Shown piece by piece: positions 8,899 to 17,228 of a stretch of DNA of 64,000 nucleotides. This DNA is from Parabacteroides goldsteinii. GTDB lineage: Bacteria; Bacteroidota; Bacteroidia; Bacteroidales; Tannerellaceae. Numbering within the stretch: the stretch's first letter is position 1; every line of letters starts with the position of its first letter. Under the pieces are notes generated by a model. It searched no databases and was not told the origin of the DNA. It worked only from the letters and a program-made list of their open reading frames with translations. The DNA is taken from contig NZ_JADNBB010000002.1 of NCBI RefSeq assembly GCF_015550595.1, positions 124,001-188,000 of the forward strand, in the 5' to 3' direction. A program made the translations under genes and the position numbers.

Positions 8899-11800
8899 AT
8901 GAAGAAATATATTAAATCAATATTCACATCGAGGAAGCAGCTTGTGCTGCTTCCCCTGATGCTTGTTTCAGGCGGTATCATGCAGGCGCAAACGGCTGCA
9001 CCCGATACTGTGTACGTAAGCTTCAATACGAATACTGCGCTGACGATGACTTATGGTGACAACCTGAGTACGGCTGCCGCGGGTATCAGTGGAGCCAGTT
9101 TCAACTATTTCTATGTGAATGGGGATGGAAGTGAATACGGAAGTATCGGCTCAGGAGTATCATTCAAGTCTCCGGCACAAGCGATCGACATCCTGAAGTT
9201 TTCGGCTACTCCGACAGTGAGCGGTGGCGAGACATTAGGTTTCGTGGCCAATAACCTGACTGAATATTTCCAATATACCAGTCCGAATGTAGTATTCTTT
9301 GTCAGCAACCGGGCCGGTGCTTTTACCAGCCTGCCTTTAACGGTGAATCCGGCTACATTGGATATCGCAGCCCGCGACACCAGCCGTTTCTACGGTGATG
9401 AGAACCCGGCAACGCCCTGGTCTGCCAAAGACTTTGTGTTCAGCGGTTTTGTGAATGGCGATACGGAAGCGATCTTTACCAATTCGCAGGTGAATGTTTT
9501 ACCGGACGTTACGTATGGCGGAGCAGATAAAAACTCGGCTCCCGGTACATTTGTAATCGGTATGACCGGAGGACAAGCAGCCAACTATACACTGAACCTG
9601 CAGGTCTGGTCGGATGCCTGGCCCGATGGTAGAGGGTTGCTGACAGTTAAGCAAGCCCCTCTTACCTTGGCTGTCCCCGACAGTGCCCGTCTGTATGACG
9701 ATGCAAATGTGAAGAATATCTCCGGAAAAGAACTTCTCATCACAGACGGAACTTTGAAGAACGACCAGACACTTGAGGCTTTGTTCGGTAATATCAAATT
9801 CCCGGTTACTCATACAGCAGTTTCCGGTGCATTGGGCACAACCAAAAGTGATGTAGGAACTTATAGTTATGAGTTGAATGCAAATGCAGCTAACACGGTT
9901 GCAACCACTCTTTCTAACTATGATATCCTGGCAATCACCGCCGGTAAATACGAAGTGAAGAAAGACACAATCACTATCACCGTATTCCCGGCAGAAGTAG
10001 AAGTCGTTATCAACGACAAGCCGGTTAAGGTGATGCAGAAGGTGTATGGTGAACCTAATCCGGATGGTTATTTCTATCTGACTAAACGTTTGGAAGAAGG
10101 TAGTGCTCCTTCGTATGCTTTCTCGAAAGCAGCTGAGGCAGTCGATTATATCTCCGCAACAGCCGAAGGCGACAAAGGTTTCAAAGTGGCTCCGCTTGCC
10201 GGATACTTCGATTATGAAGGACGCAAGGCTACTGAAAAGACCGAAGTAAACCTGAAGCGTGAGAAACCGAACCAGAAAGAAGACAGCCTGTATGTCGCCA
10301 AGGTGGACAATGCAGACAAAGTATCTTCTCTGAACTACGCTTTCAAAACAGTAGACGGAACCTTCCTGATCAACCAGCGTCCGTTGGCCATCTGGAAAGT
10401 GATCGTAGACCGCATATATGGTGAAGCCGATAAGGATACGACCTGGACTTTCGAACCGAACGATGCCGAAAAGAAACGCGGGCTCGCCAGCTTCGATGTT
10501 AAATATCAGACAACAACTACTCCTGACGACATTATCGACTTCATGCCGAAAGTAGTCGTTAAGCCGGTTGCTGCCGATAATACCCTGCACGCGGGTTCTT
10601 ACAACGACACCCTGCATATCAAGGTTATTACCGAAAATAAAACAATCCAACCGCCGTATGTGGCAAAGGATCGTAACTATAAGCTGATTATGAACACACT
10701 GGTTCCGGGCACAATGACAAACGACAGTGTACGTCTCGAAGTTGCCAAAGCTCCATTGATTATCCGTCTGGATACCATCAAGAGAGCATTCGGTTCGGCT
10801 GATCCTGAGTTCAACAAAGCGGAAGTCCAGAAAGAGTTTATCTCTTACGAAGGCTTCAAATTGGATGAATCGGCCAATAGCCTCGACTCGACGGCTACCG
10901 TTGCTGTCGGCAACCGTATCAAGAACCTGGTTATCAACAACCGTCCGGAAGGAATTCTGCCGGTAGGAACATACGAACTGACAGGTATTACCGAACTCAA
11001 CAAGGTAAATCCGAACTACGAAATCACCATCGTAGGCAAAGCCCGTTATCAGGTATATCCGGATAATAGCTATGTAATGGTTTGGACGCCGATACAGAAC
11101 GAACTGATCGTGGGCGACCTTGTACGTTTGAATGCAGTCGTTAAACAAGGATCGACCGTAATAGCCGAAGGTTCCCGGATCGTTTACGAATCATCCAACC
11201 CGGCTCTGATCCAGGTAGAAAAGGTAGAAAGTATCTGGTATCTGCGTGCGAAAGCATTGACAGGCGATGAAGGCGTAACGATCACTGCCCGCTACAATGC
11301 AGAGTCCGGACAGGAAGAAGCCTTGAAGTCGGAAGTGTTCAAAGTCTTGCGTCTGAAGAATGAAGCAGACTTCAACGTGATCCTGGGTAACATGGTATTC
11401 GATTACGACGGAACCGGCAAAGAAGCCGATGTGAAGCTGACTGACCTGAAGGGTATCCAGACATATACTCCTATCATTACTTATAACGGTGATCCTGAAC
11501 TGCCGGTTGCGGCAGGTATCTATAACATCTCCATCTTCGTGAAACATAACGGTTCCGACCTGCTTGTCCGCAAAGAAAAGATGCAGATCAAACCGCGCGA
11601 AGTAACCGTGAAACCGAAAGATGCTCTGGTTGCATTCGGTGAAGTAATGCCTGAATCATTCGAATATACCTATTCCGGATTTATCGGCAGCGACGATTTC
11701 AAAGCCGCTTCTGCTCCTACGGTAAAAGTGGCAGGAACAATAACCGGTGCAGGAAATTATACCCTGTATGTCGAAGGTGGCGATCCGGGTGACAACTACA

Positions 11801-12597
11801 CCCTAGTAGGTGGAACCGGAACCCTGACTGTTTCGAAAGCTACACTGACAATCAGTGCCGGTACGGTAGATATCGTTTACGGTGATGAGATACCTGAGCT
11901 GAAACCGGTATACACCGGCTTCGTAGGCAACGACAACCCGGATGCCCTCAACTTCATCTACACAGTGAAGACCAGGGTTAACCCTGTCAACGCAGGCTCT
12001 TACGATCTTATCATCGACTGTCTGAGCTCTGAAGAAGACAACTATGCCGTGACTTTGGTTCCTGGTAAGTTGAATATCGCAAAAGCAGCCGCCGGCCTTG
12101 AATGGTCTGTCGAGTCAACATCGATCACCGTTGGCGACTCTGTTCTGTTGTATGCTTCCTGCGAATCTCCGGCAACAATCTCTTACACAGTTGAAAACAT
12201 CGCTGTCGCAGGTACGAGAAACCATATCGAAGGTGTGCATGTGATCGGTAAGAACGAAGGTATAACGAAGTTGTACATCACAATTCCCGAGTCGACCAAC
12301 CACCTGTCACATCGTGACTCTGTCACCTTCAATGTGAAGCTGGGTACGGTAGGCAACGAATCGATCACCCTGCAGGGTGTAGGTCTGTATCCAACTTTGG
12401 TAGAGAATAATGCAACAGTAGTTTCCGAATCTCCTGTAGATGCCATCATCGTGATCGATGCAGCCGGTAGAGTACAGAAGGTAATCAACAAACCGGAACA
12501 GGTAGTCGACCTGAGCCGGTTGCGTAGCGGTTATTATCTGGTTCGTATCGTTCTGGATAACGGCGAAGCGAAGACTGTCCGTATTATTAAGAAATAA
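8899..12597 (+). CDS. Large secreted MBG-repeat protein with T9SS sorting domain
   Basis: 1232 aa. The N-terminus (MKKYIKSIFTSRKQ, then LVLLPLMLVSGGIMQAQ) is a signal peptide cleaved near residue 31. At least five MBG-like repeats are seen, each opening with a strand followed by a Y/F-G-x-x-x-P type turn: RFYGDENPATPW (~res 167), RIYGEADKDT (~510), AFGSADPEF (~630), AFGEVMPESF (~912) and VYGDEIPELK (~993). A Big-like segment precedes the C-terminus. The last ~80 residues (VGNESI ... VGLYPTLVENN ... GYYLVRI ... RIIKK) match the T9SS type A sorting domain. It follows the 2225-aa MBG gene by 19 nt and ends at a strong terminator. Likely surface adhesin or matrix protein; ligand unknown. Confidence 0.85.
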   Translation: MKKYIKSIFTSRKQLVLLPLMLVSGGIMQAQTAAPDTVYVSFNTNTALTMTYGDNLSTAAAGISGASFNYFYVNGDGSEYGSIGSGVSFKSPAQAIDILKFSATPTVSGGETLGFVANNLTEYFQYTSPNVVFFVSNRAGAFTSLPLTVNPATLDIAARDTSRFYGDENPATPWSAKDFVFSGFVNGDTEAIFTNSQVNVLPDVTYGGADKNSAPGTFVIGMTGGQAANYTLNLQVWSDAWPDGRGLLTVKQAPLTLAVPDSARLYDDANVKNISGKELLITDGTLKNDQTLEALFGNIKFPVTHTAVSGALGTTKSDVGTYSYELNANAANTVATTLSNYDILAITAGKYEVKKDTITITVFPAEVEVVINDKPVKVMQKVYGEPNPDGYFYLTKRLEEGSAPSYAFSKAAEAVDYISATAEGDKGFKVAPLAGYFDYEGRKATEKTEVNLKREKPNQKEDSLYVAKVDNADKVSSLNYAFKTVDGTFLINQRPLAIWKVIVDRIYGEADKDTTWTFEPNDAEKKRGLASFDVKYQTTTTPDDIIDFMPKVVVKPVAADNTLHAGSYNDTLHIKVITENKTIQPPYVAKDRNYKLIMNTLVPGTMTNDSVRLEVAKAPLIIRLDTIKRAFGSADPEFNKAEVQKEFISYEGFKLDESANSLDSTATVAVGNRIKNLVINNRPEGILPVGTYELTGITELNKVNPNYEITIVGKARYQVYPDNSYVMVWTPIQNELIVGDLVRLNAVVKQGSTVIAEGSRIVYESSNPALIQVEKVESIWYLRAKALTGDEGVTITARYNAESGQEEALKSEVFKVLRLKNEADFNVILGNMVFDYDGTGKEADVKLTDLKGIQTYTPIITYNGDPELPVAAGIYNISIFVKHNGSDLLVRKEKMQIKPREVTVKPKDALVAFGEVMPESFEYTYSGFIGSDDFKAASAPTVKVAGTITGAGNYTLYVEGGDPGDNYTLVGGTGTLTVSKATLTISAGTVDIVYGDEIPELKPVYTGFVGNDNPDALNFIYTVKTRVNPVNAGSYDLIIDCLSSEEDNYAVTLVPGKLNIAKAAAGLEWSVESTSITVGDSVLLYASCESPATISYTVENIAVAGTRNHIEGVHVIGKNEGITKLYITIPESTNHLSHRDSVTFNVKLGTVGNESITLQGVGLYPTLVENNATVVSESPVDAIIVIDAAGRVQKVINKPEQVVDLSRLRSGYYLVRIVLDNGEAKTVRIIKK

Positions 12598-12643
12598 TCC
12601 TGTTTTGTTCCCTTTTCCCCCTTAAGGGAATGAACTATAAGGA

Positions 12644-12682
12644 GAAGCTGTTCCAGGCATTGTCCTGGGACGGCTTCTTTTG
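12644..12682 (+). terminator. Rho-independent terminator of the MBG operon
   Basis: Long hairpin GAAGCTGTTCCAGG / CCTGGGACGGCTTC with a CATTGT loop, followed by TTTTGTTCTT. It closes the MBG pair. Confidence 0.8.
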
Positions 12683-12822
12683 TTCTTATAACCGGTGTAT
12701 GCATGCGTTGTATGGCGTCTTTCAACCCTCTTTCATTTAAGACTATGACAACTAAGCCGGAACATCACTACATGTAAGGTCTTTCTATATGATAGTTAAA
12801 CCCTAAGTAGCCTACATTAAAA

Positions 12823-12910
12823 AAAGTAAGGCACTAACTGCAAATATGCAAGGCATGCTCTACAAAAAAGTAAGGCTTGCCTTACATATTTGCAAAGCAT
12901 GCCTTACTTT
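12823..12910. repeat. Nested palindromic intergenic element (GTAAGGC type), copy 1
   Basis: Outer arms AAAGTAAGGC / GCCTTACTTT, inner arms TGCAAATATG / CATATTTGCA, and an embedded 16-bp palindrome GTAAGGCTTGCCTTAC at 12870-12885. The 16-bp core recurs, with AA instead of TT in its centre, at 36391-36406, again ~570 nt upstream of a DUF6383 gene. Confidence 0.7.
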
Positions 12911-13164
12911 ATTAAAAGTCCTAAGAAAAGCCATTAATTCCCACGTTCTCAAACCTTAAAGATAATGATGAAAATGCTTAGTTGTAACCATCTTCTGAAA
13001 ATAAGATAGGAAGTCGCTGGAAAACAGTTAGTATCGTACTGTGTAATATATTTAAATGTACGTGCGTACATTAATATATATACTTTGTTATTTTCCTATA
13101 ATATAATAAGTGATTGTTGATTGTTTACACCTTGAAAAGCAATATATTTATGAAATATATTAGG
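12911..13164. other. AT-rich intergenic DNA left of the invertible segment
   Basis: No plausible gene seen. It contains GTACGTGCGTAC (13058-13069) followed by ATTAATATATA, which is also present upstream of the gene at 36958 (36614-36623). It also holds a small inverted repeat AATATATTTATGAAATATATT next to the left arm. In the present orientation the promoter of the invertible segment would transcribe leftwards into this region. Confidence 0.6.
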
Positions 13165-13189
13165 TGACTAGAAAAAACGGTCGTTTATT
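13165..13189. repeat. Left 25-bp inverted repeat of invertible segment
   Basis: Begins TGACTAGAAAAAACGGTCGT and continues TTATT. Its exact reverse complement lies at 13345-13369. All 25 positions match, and the match stops at the next base on each side. Confidence 0.9.
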
Positions 13190-13344
13190 TCCGTCAACAA
13201 AAGTAAGCATAAGTTTTAAACCTGCAATTCTTTTGATAATTTTTTTTCCCTCTCTATATGCTTTCTTATCAATTGGATAGAAAGATAAGTATGAAATTAC
13301 TTCTTTTCATGACAAACTCAAATACCCCACCTGATGATGGCGAT
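13190..13344 (-). promoter_or_regulatory. Invertible promoter segment, present orientation OFF
   Basis: 155 bp between perfect 25-bp inverted repeats. On the minus strand it carries -7 box TACTTTTG (plus-strand 13198-13205), a TTG 19 nt upstream (13225-13227), and the string CAATTGATAAGAAAG further up. The same order and spacing occur on the PLUS strand before the gene at 36958, so in this sequence the promoter faces away from the gene at 13449. Inversion would put the -7 box at about 13329-13336, roughly 106 nt from the ATG after the expected start site. No recombinase gene is in the window. Confidence 0.8.
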
Positions 13345-13369
13345 AATAAACGACCGTTTTTTCTAGTCA
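13345..13369. repeat. Right 25-bp inverted repeat of invertible segment
   Basis: Exact reverse complement of 13165-13189. It lies 79 nt before the ATG at 13449. A small leader hairpin, GCCC / GGGC (13383-13399), sits between the arm and the gene. Confidence 0.9.
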
Positions 13370-13448
13370 TTATATATAATTCGCCCATAAAAGAAGGGCT
13401 GTAAAGGAGTTTTTAGTAACACTATTATTAATATTAAATTTATTGATT

Positions 13449-16400
13449 ATGAACAAAAAGTTTTCTACGCTAATGGCAACGGGCCTACTTCTGTCAGGTG
13501 CGTTGTGCGGTAATGTGAACGCGGCAAAAAAACATGTGATAAATGATGTTGCTGGTTTACAAACAATCGCTCCAGATCCAAGCAACGCTTCTAGAGTTTT
13601 AGGAAATGATGTTGCTGTAGGGGATACTATTTTCTTTGCAAAAGATATAGTATTTCCTAAATATACGATTAATGGAGATAAGAATCATGACTTTCTGAGA
13701 ATTAACAAGAAAGGAATTGTTGTTCTAGCTGACAAAGGTGTTAAAGTAACAGGGCACTTTGATATTGCCGCTGATGAGGTTACAATAAAGGGGCTGAATA
13801 TTGTAAATAACTCAATCGGTTATTTGGTTCAGCAGAAAACAGCTATTTATGTAAATGCAAGTGCTAAAATTCATGAAGGAGAGGGTGATGCTATTACTAA
13901 AGTAACTGTTGAAAATAATACTATTACTCAAGGAACCGTTATTGAAGATGGTATGACTTACGGTATTTTTGTTAATGCAAATAAAGCTCAAAAGGCCGCA
14001 TTCAATATTACAGGAAATACCATTACTGCTAATGCTTTCGCCAAGAATTCTAAGGATGCCAACGGCAAGGATGCTTCTTATAACTCAGCAGCTATCGCAT
14101 TTACAGAATTAGCTAGTACATCTCAGGATGTATCAAAAATCCTTGCAAAGAATACATATAAGGATTGTGCAATTGATTATTTGGATGAAAGACCAACTCT
14201 AACGAAGGCTGCTGCAACAACTTATGTGAATAAGGCACAAGTTACTTATGATGCAACTCGTCCGGAAGCAGTAGTTGAATTAGCTAGTTATTATTCAGAA
14301 AATAGTAAGTCATTGGTTGTTAAAGGCGCTAGTGCTTTAAATGTAGTTTCTGCGATTAATGCGGCTGATACAAAAACAGCTGTTCCAGAGGACTTTGCTG
14401 TTGTGGCAGGTAATGTAAATGTTATTGGTGGTACGGCTGCTGCATTAAATCCTTCATTGGAAAATGTTGTATTAACAGTAACAAGTGCTGGAAGTGCGAA
14501 TGCAACCGTAGCTGTTGATTATACTAAAACAGATGACAGTCTTGCAAAGGAATACACCGCAACAGAACTTAACAAAATTCTGGGCGATGGCTTCATCTTA
14601 ACATTAACTGATGTAGATGACAAAGCTATTGATAATGGCGATGTTATAAGTGAAAAGTTACTGACTGCAACAGGAACTACTAGTGAGTTTAAGTTGATGT
14701 CAGGTAAGAAATATTTGACTGTTGTTGCTGAACAATGGGGTAATATTACTGATGCTCCTTACAAAGTAAAATTTGTAGACAAAGAAGCTGATGCTACTGA
14801 ATTTAAAATTACAAATGTAGATGGTAAGTTAGCTATCAGCTCAAAAGTTGGTTCTGACAATGTTTATTTGACAGTCGTTTCTACAGATTTAGGCACAGTA
14901 TTGACTGCTGTTAAGTCTGATGTTGTTAAGACTGATTTGACTGCTGTTCTTAGCAAAACAAACATGGTTAACGGTAAGGTTGATGAAAAGAACAACCCGT
15001 TGTTAAACAAATATGTAACATTTACTTTCGCAACAGCAGACAAGAACATTGCTGCTAAAGACGGTAAAGTATTAGGTCTTGACAATAACGGTGGAAATGC
15101 AATGGATTTAGTTGCTGCCGACAGATATCTGCAATCTAAACCGGAAGGTCAGTGGGCTGTAACTCTGGAAAATGATTCAGAATACAACTTCAAGTTCACA
15201 AACCGTGAAAAGAATGTTTCTTTCTCTGCTTCTGCTCTGTATCTGATTGATGCTAAGACAAACAAATATGCAGTTGTTTATAATGGCGGAACTAGTACTT
15301 TCTCTGGTGGTGTAAGAGATACTTTCGTTATCAATGGTGTTGATTTGAAACTGGTTTCTAAAGATTACTATGTAAACTACAAGAACGACGAAATCAAAGA
15401 TACACAGTATAAGATGGCTATCGCTTCTACAGAAACAACAGACTTCTATGTAACTGAAAACCACGAAGGCAAACACTTGTTGGGTCTTACTAAAGAAACT
15501 GCTAATTCTGTAAACTGGAAAGTCGTTGCTACAAAAGATACAGTTCTTTTGATCAACAACTATGGTAAATATGACGAAGATGGCGACTATGTAGCTCAGC
15601 CTGATACAATGAAGATCCCGACTTATGCATTCCAGAATGTTGCTAACGATGAGTATATGACTTATGCTCCGGAAAAATTAGCTTTGGACGAAGATGCTAT
15701 GTATTGCGATCCTAACTCAGTTAAGTTGACAAATGAAAATGATCTGTCTGCTTATGCATTCGTACTGAAGAAAAGAGCTGACGGCTTGTTCAATATCATC
15801 GGTATCAAGAAAGATGGTGATAACTATGTATTAGATCTGAGCAAGAAACTGTTCGGTGCAACTACTGAAAAGAATGGCCAGGTTCAGGTTGAAGAATCAT
15901 GGGAACAGATCAACTCTAACGACTTGTTCAAATTGACACCTGTTGACGCTCCTGAATACCACTTCGTAGAAAATGGTTTCGGTGAAAAGGTTAGCATCTT
16001 CCGTGAAGAAAACGATGCTCAGGTATTGTATGAAAAACGTGATATTAAGTCTGTTGTAGACAACGATACATTGAGCTTCCTGAATATTGATAACGTTTAT
16101 CAGTTCGACAAGATCAATCCATCTATGTTTGTTGATACAGCTTATATCAACAGAGGTGAAAACACTCGTTGGCAGTATTTGTTGGCTGTAAATCCGGAAG
16201 TTCATAACCCTGATACTTGTACAATCCCGGGTCACCCGAGAAATGACCGTATGGTAACAGGCCGCTACTTGATCAACCTGATCGATACAGCTAACGTATA
16301 TGGTGCAACTCACCTGCATAACAACCCGTACATCAACAGAACAGAAGCTGGTGAATATTTGGCTAAACTTTCGTTCGTAGATGCAATGCATATTAACGAT

Positions 16401-16913
16401 ACTCTGATCATCAACCGTAAAGGTGGCGAAGCTGTAAAACTGTTTATGGATACTCCTGACTTCAATGTAGCTAAGTTTGCATTCCGTTATGTAAATCCTG
16501 CCAGCGAATCAGATAAGACATTCAAGATCCAGACTCAGTATAAAGATTATAAGAATGGTGATTTGACTGCTAAAGACAATGCATCTAACGAAGGTTACCT
16601 GAAATGGATCAACGGTACAGTAGTTGTTGTTAACGGTTATGCAAATGGTGATGTATTCGGTATCAACGAAAACGAAGACCGCGATGCAGTAGCTAACGAA
16701 GACGTTACAGTATCTTCAATTAGTGTTGTAGCAACAGACGGTGCAGTTATCATCAAGGGTGCTGAAGGCAAGAAAGTTGTAATCAGCAACGTACTTGGCC
16801 AGACAGTGGCTAATGCAGTAATTTCTTCTGACAACGCTACAATCTCTGCACCTGCCGGTGTAGTTGTAGTAGCTGTTGAAGGTGAAGCAGCTGTAAAAGC
16901 AATCGTAAAATAA
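13449..16913 (+). CDS. DUF6383-type surface protein behind an invertible promoter
   Basis: 1154 aa. The ATG at 13449 (MNKKFSTLMATGLLLSGALCG) matches the start of the paralogue at 36958; an in-frame TTG six bases earlier is not needed. A signal peptide ends near NVNA. Residues ~30-210 look like a right-handed beta-helix (KGIVVLADKGVKVTG, VTVENNTITQG, FNITGNTITANAF). Later parts hold repeated beta-trefoil-like segments (RYLQSKPEGQW, EYMTYAPEKLAL). The last ~65 residues (SNVLGQTVANAVISSDNA ... VKAIVK) are the DUF6383 tail. Several D-S/T-aliphatic motifs (DTI, DSL, DTV, DTM, DTL) fit the Bacteroidetes O-glycosylation consensus, so a surface glycoprotein is plausible. Expression is probably phase-variable because the promoter upstream is invertible and currently reversed. 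Confidence 0.85.
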   Translation: MNKKFSTLMATGLLLSGALCGNVNAAKKHVINDVAGLQTIAPDPSNASRVLGNDVAVGDTIFFAKDIVFPKYTINGDKNHDFLRINKKGIVVLADKGVKVTGHFDIAADEVTIKGLNIVNNSIGYLVQQKTAIYVNASAKIHEGEGDAITKVTVENNTITQGTVIEDGMTYGIFVNANKAQKAAFNITGNTITANAFAKNSKDANGKDASYNSAAIAFTELASTSQDVSKILAKNTYKDCAIDYLDERPTLTKAAATTYVNKAQVTYDATRPEAVVELASYYSENSKSLVVKGASALNVVSAINAADTKTAVPEDFAVVAGNVNVIGGTAAALNPSLENVVLTVTSAGSANATVAVDYTKTDDSLAKEYTATELNKILGDGFILTLTDVDDKAIDNGDVISEKLLTATGTTSEFKLMSGKKYLTVVAEQWGNITDAPYKVKFVDKEADATEFKITNVDGKLAISSKVGSDNVYLTVVSTDLGTVLTAVKSDVVKTDLTAVLSKTNMVNGKVDEKNNPLLNKYVTFTFATADKNIAAKDGKVLGLDNNGGNAMDLVAADRYLQSKPEGQWAVTLENDSEYNFKFTNREKNVSFSASALYLIDAKTNKYAVVYNGGTSTFSGGVRDTFVINGVDLKLVSKDYYVNYKNDEIKDTQYKMAIASTETTDFYVTENHEGKHLLGLTKETANSVNWKVVATKDTVLLINNYGKYDEDGDYVAQPDTMKIPTYAFQNVANDEYMTYAPEKLALDEDAMYCDPNSVKLTNENDLSAYAFVLKKRADGLFNIIGIKKDGDNYVLDLSKKLFGATTEKNGQVQVEESWEQINSNDLFKLTPVDAPEYHFVENGFGEKVSIFREENDAQVLYEKRDIKSVVDNDTLSFLNIDNVYQFDKINPSMFVDTAYINRGENTRWQYLLAVNPEVHNPDTCTIPGHPRNDRMVTGRYLINLIDTANVYGATHLHNNPYINRTEAGEYLAKLSFVDAMHINDTLIINRKGGEAVKLFMDTPDFNVAKFAFRYVNPASESDKTFKIQTQYKDYKNGDLTAKDNASNEGYLKWINGTVVVVNGYANGDVFGINENEDRDAVANEDVTVSSISVVATDGAVIIKGAEGKKVVISNVLGQTVANAVISSDNATISAPAGVVVVAVEGEAAVKAIVK

Positions 16914-16948
16914 GCAATTATTTAAAATCAAATAATTCTAAATTGTTT

Positions 16949-17122
16949 ACCGCGTGTCGTAGGGGCGGTTCGCGAATCGCCCTTACCCCAATTACCCTGC
17001 GACAGGCGAACAAGCGGTAGATATTAATACTAAAGTAATGAAATAAAGTTCTTCTGTTCTATCTCTGTGAAGAGCAAAGACAGACAAAAACAAACCTCCC
17101 TGGATTATCTCCGGGGAGGTTT
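16949..17122 (+). repeat. Conserved 3' element of DUF6383 genes, copy 2
   Basis: Same block order as copy 1: ACCGCGTG, a perfect-looking hairpin (16959-16986, GTAGGGGCG-type arms) with a different stem sequence, CCAATTACCCTGCGACAGGCG, ATTAATACTAAAGTAATGAA (17022-17041), CTCTGTGAAG (17063-17072), then a terminator. Different stem sequences with kept pairing suggest that structure matters, or that different REP-like palindromes occupy the same site. Together with the terminator it accounts for most of the 315-bp gap. Confidence 0.65.
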
Positions 17123-17126
17123 CTGT
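17092..17126 (+). terminator. Terminator after the gene ending at 16913
   Basis: Hairpin AAACCTCCC / GGGGAGGTTT followed by TCTGTTTAT. Confidence 0.7.
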
Positions 17127-17178
17127 TTATTAGCGCAATTTTATCTTAACGGACACAAATATTATTCAGAGAAAAGTG

Positions 17179-17186
17179 TATATTTG
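17179..17186 (+). promoter_or_regulatory. Bacteroidetes -7 box for the aldose epimerase gene
   Basis: TATATTTG matches TAnnTTTG, 42 nt before the ATG at 17229. Confidence 0.5.
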
Positions 17187-17228
17187 CCCTCATCTGTAAT
17201 GAAAACACTTTAAATTATTAATTTTCAA

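Noticed and set aside
9499-11148. 549-aa open frame on the minus strand
   Set aside because: It lies wholly antisense to the 1232-aa MBG gene, has no recognisable domain and no promoter. It is an open shadow frame.
12598-13448. Small genes or tRNA in the long gap before 13449
   Set aside because: No tRNA-like cloverleaf or credible start-stop frame; the region is AT-rich with the palindrome and invertible segment only.
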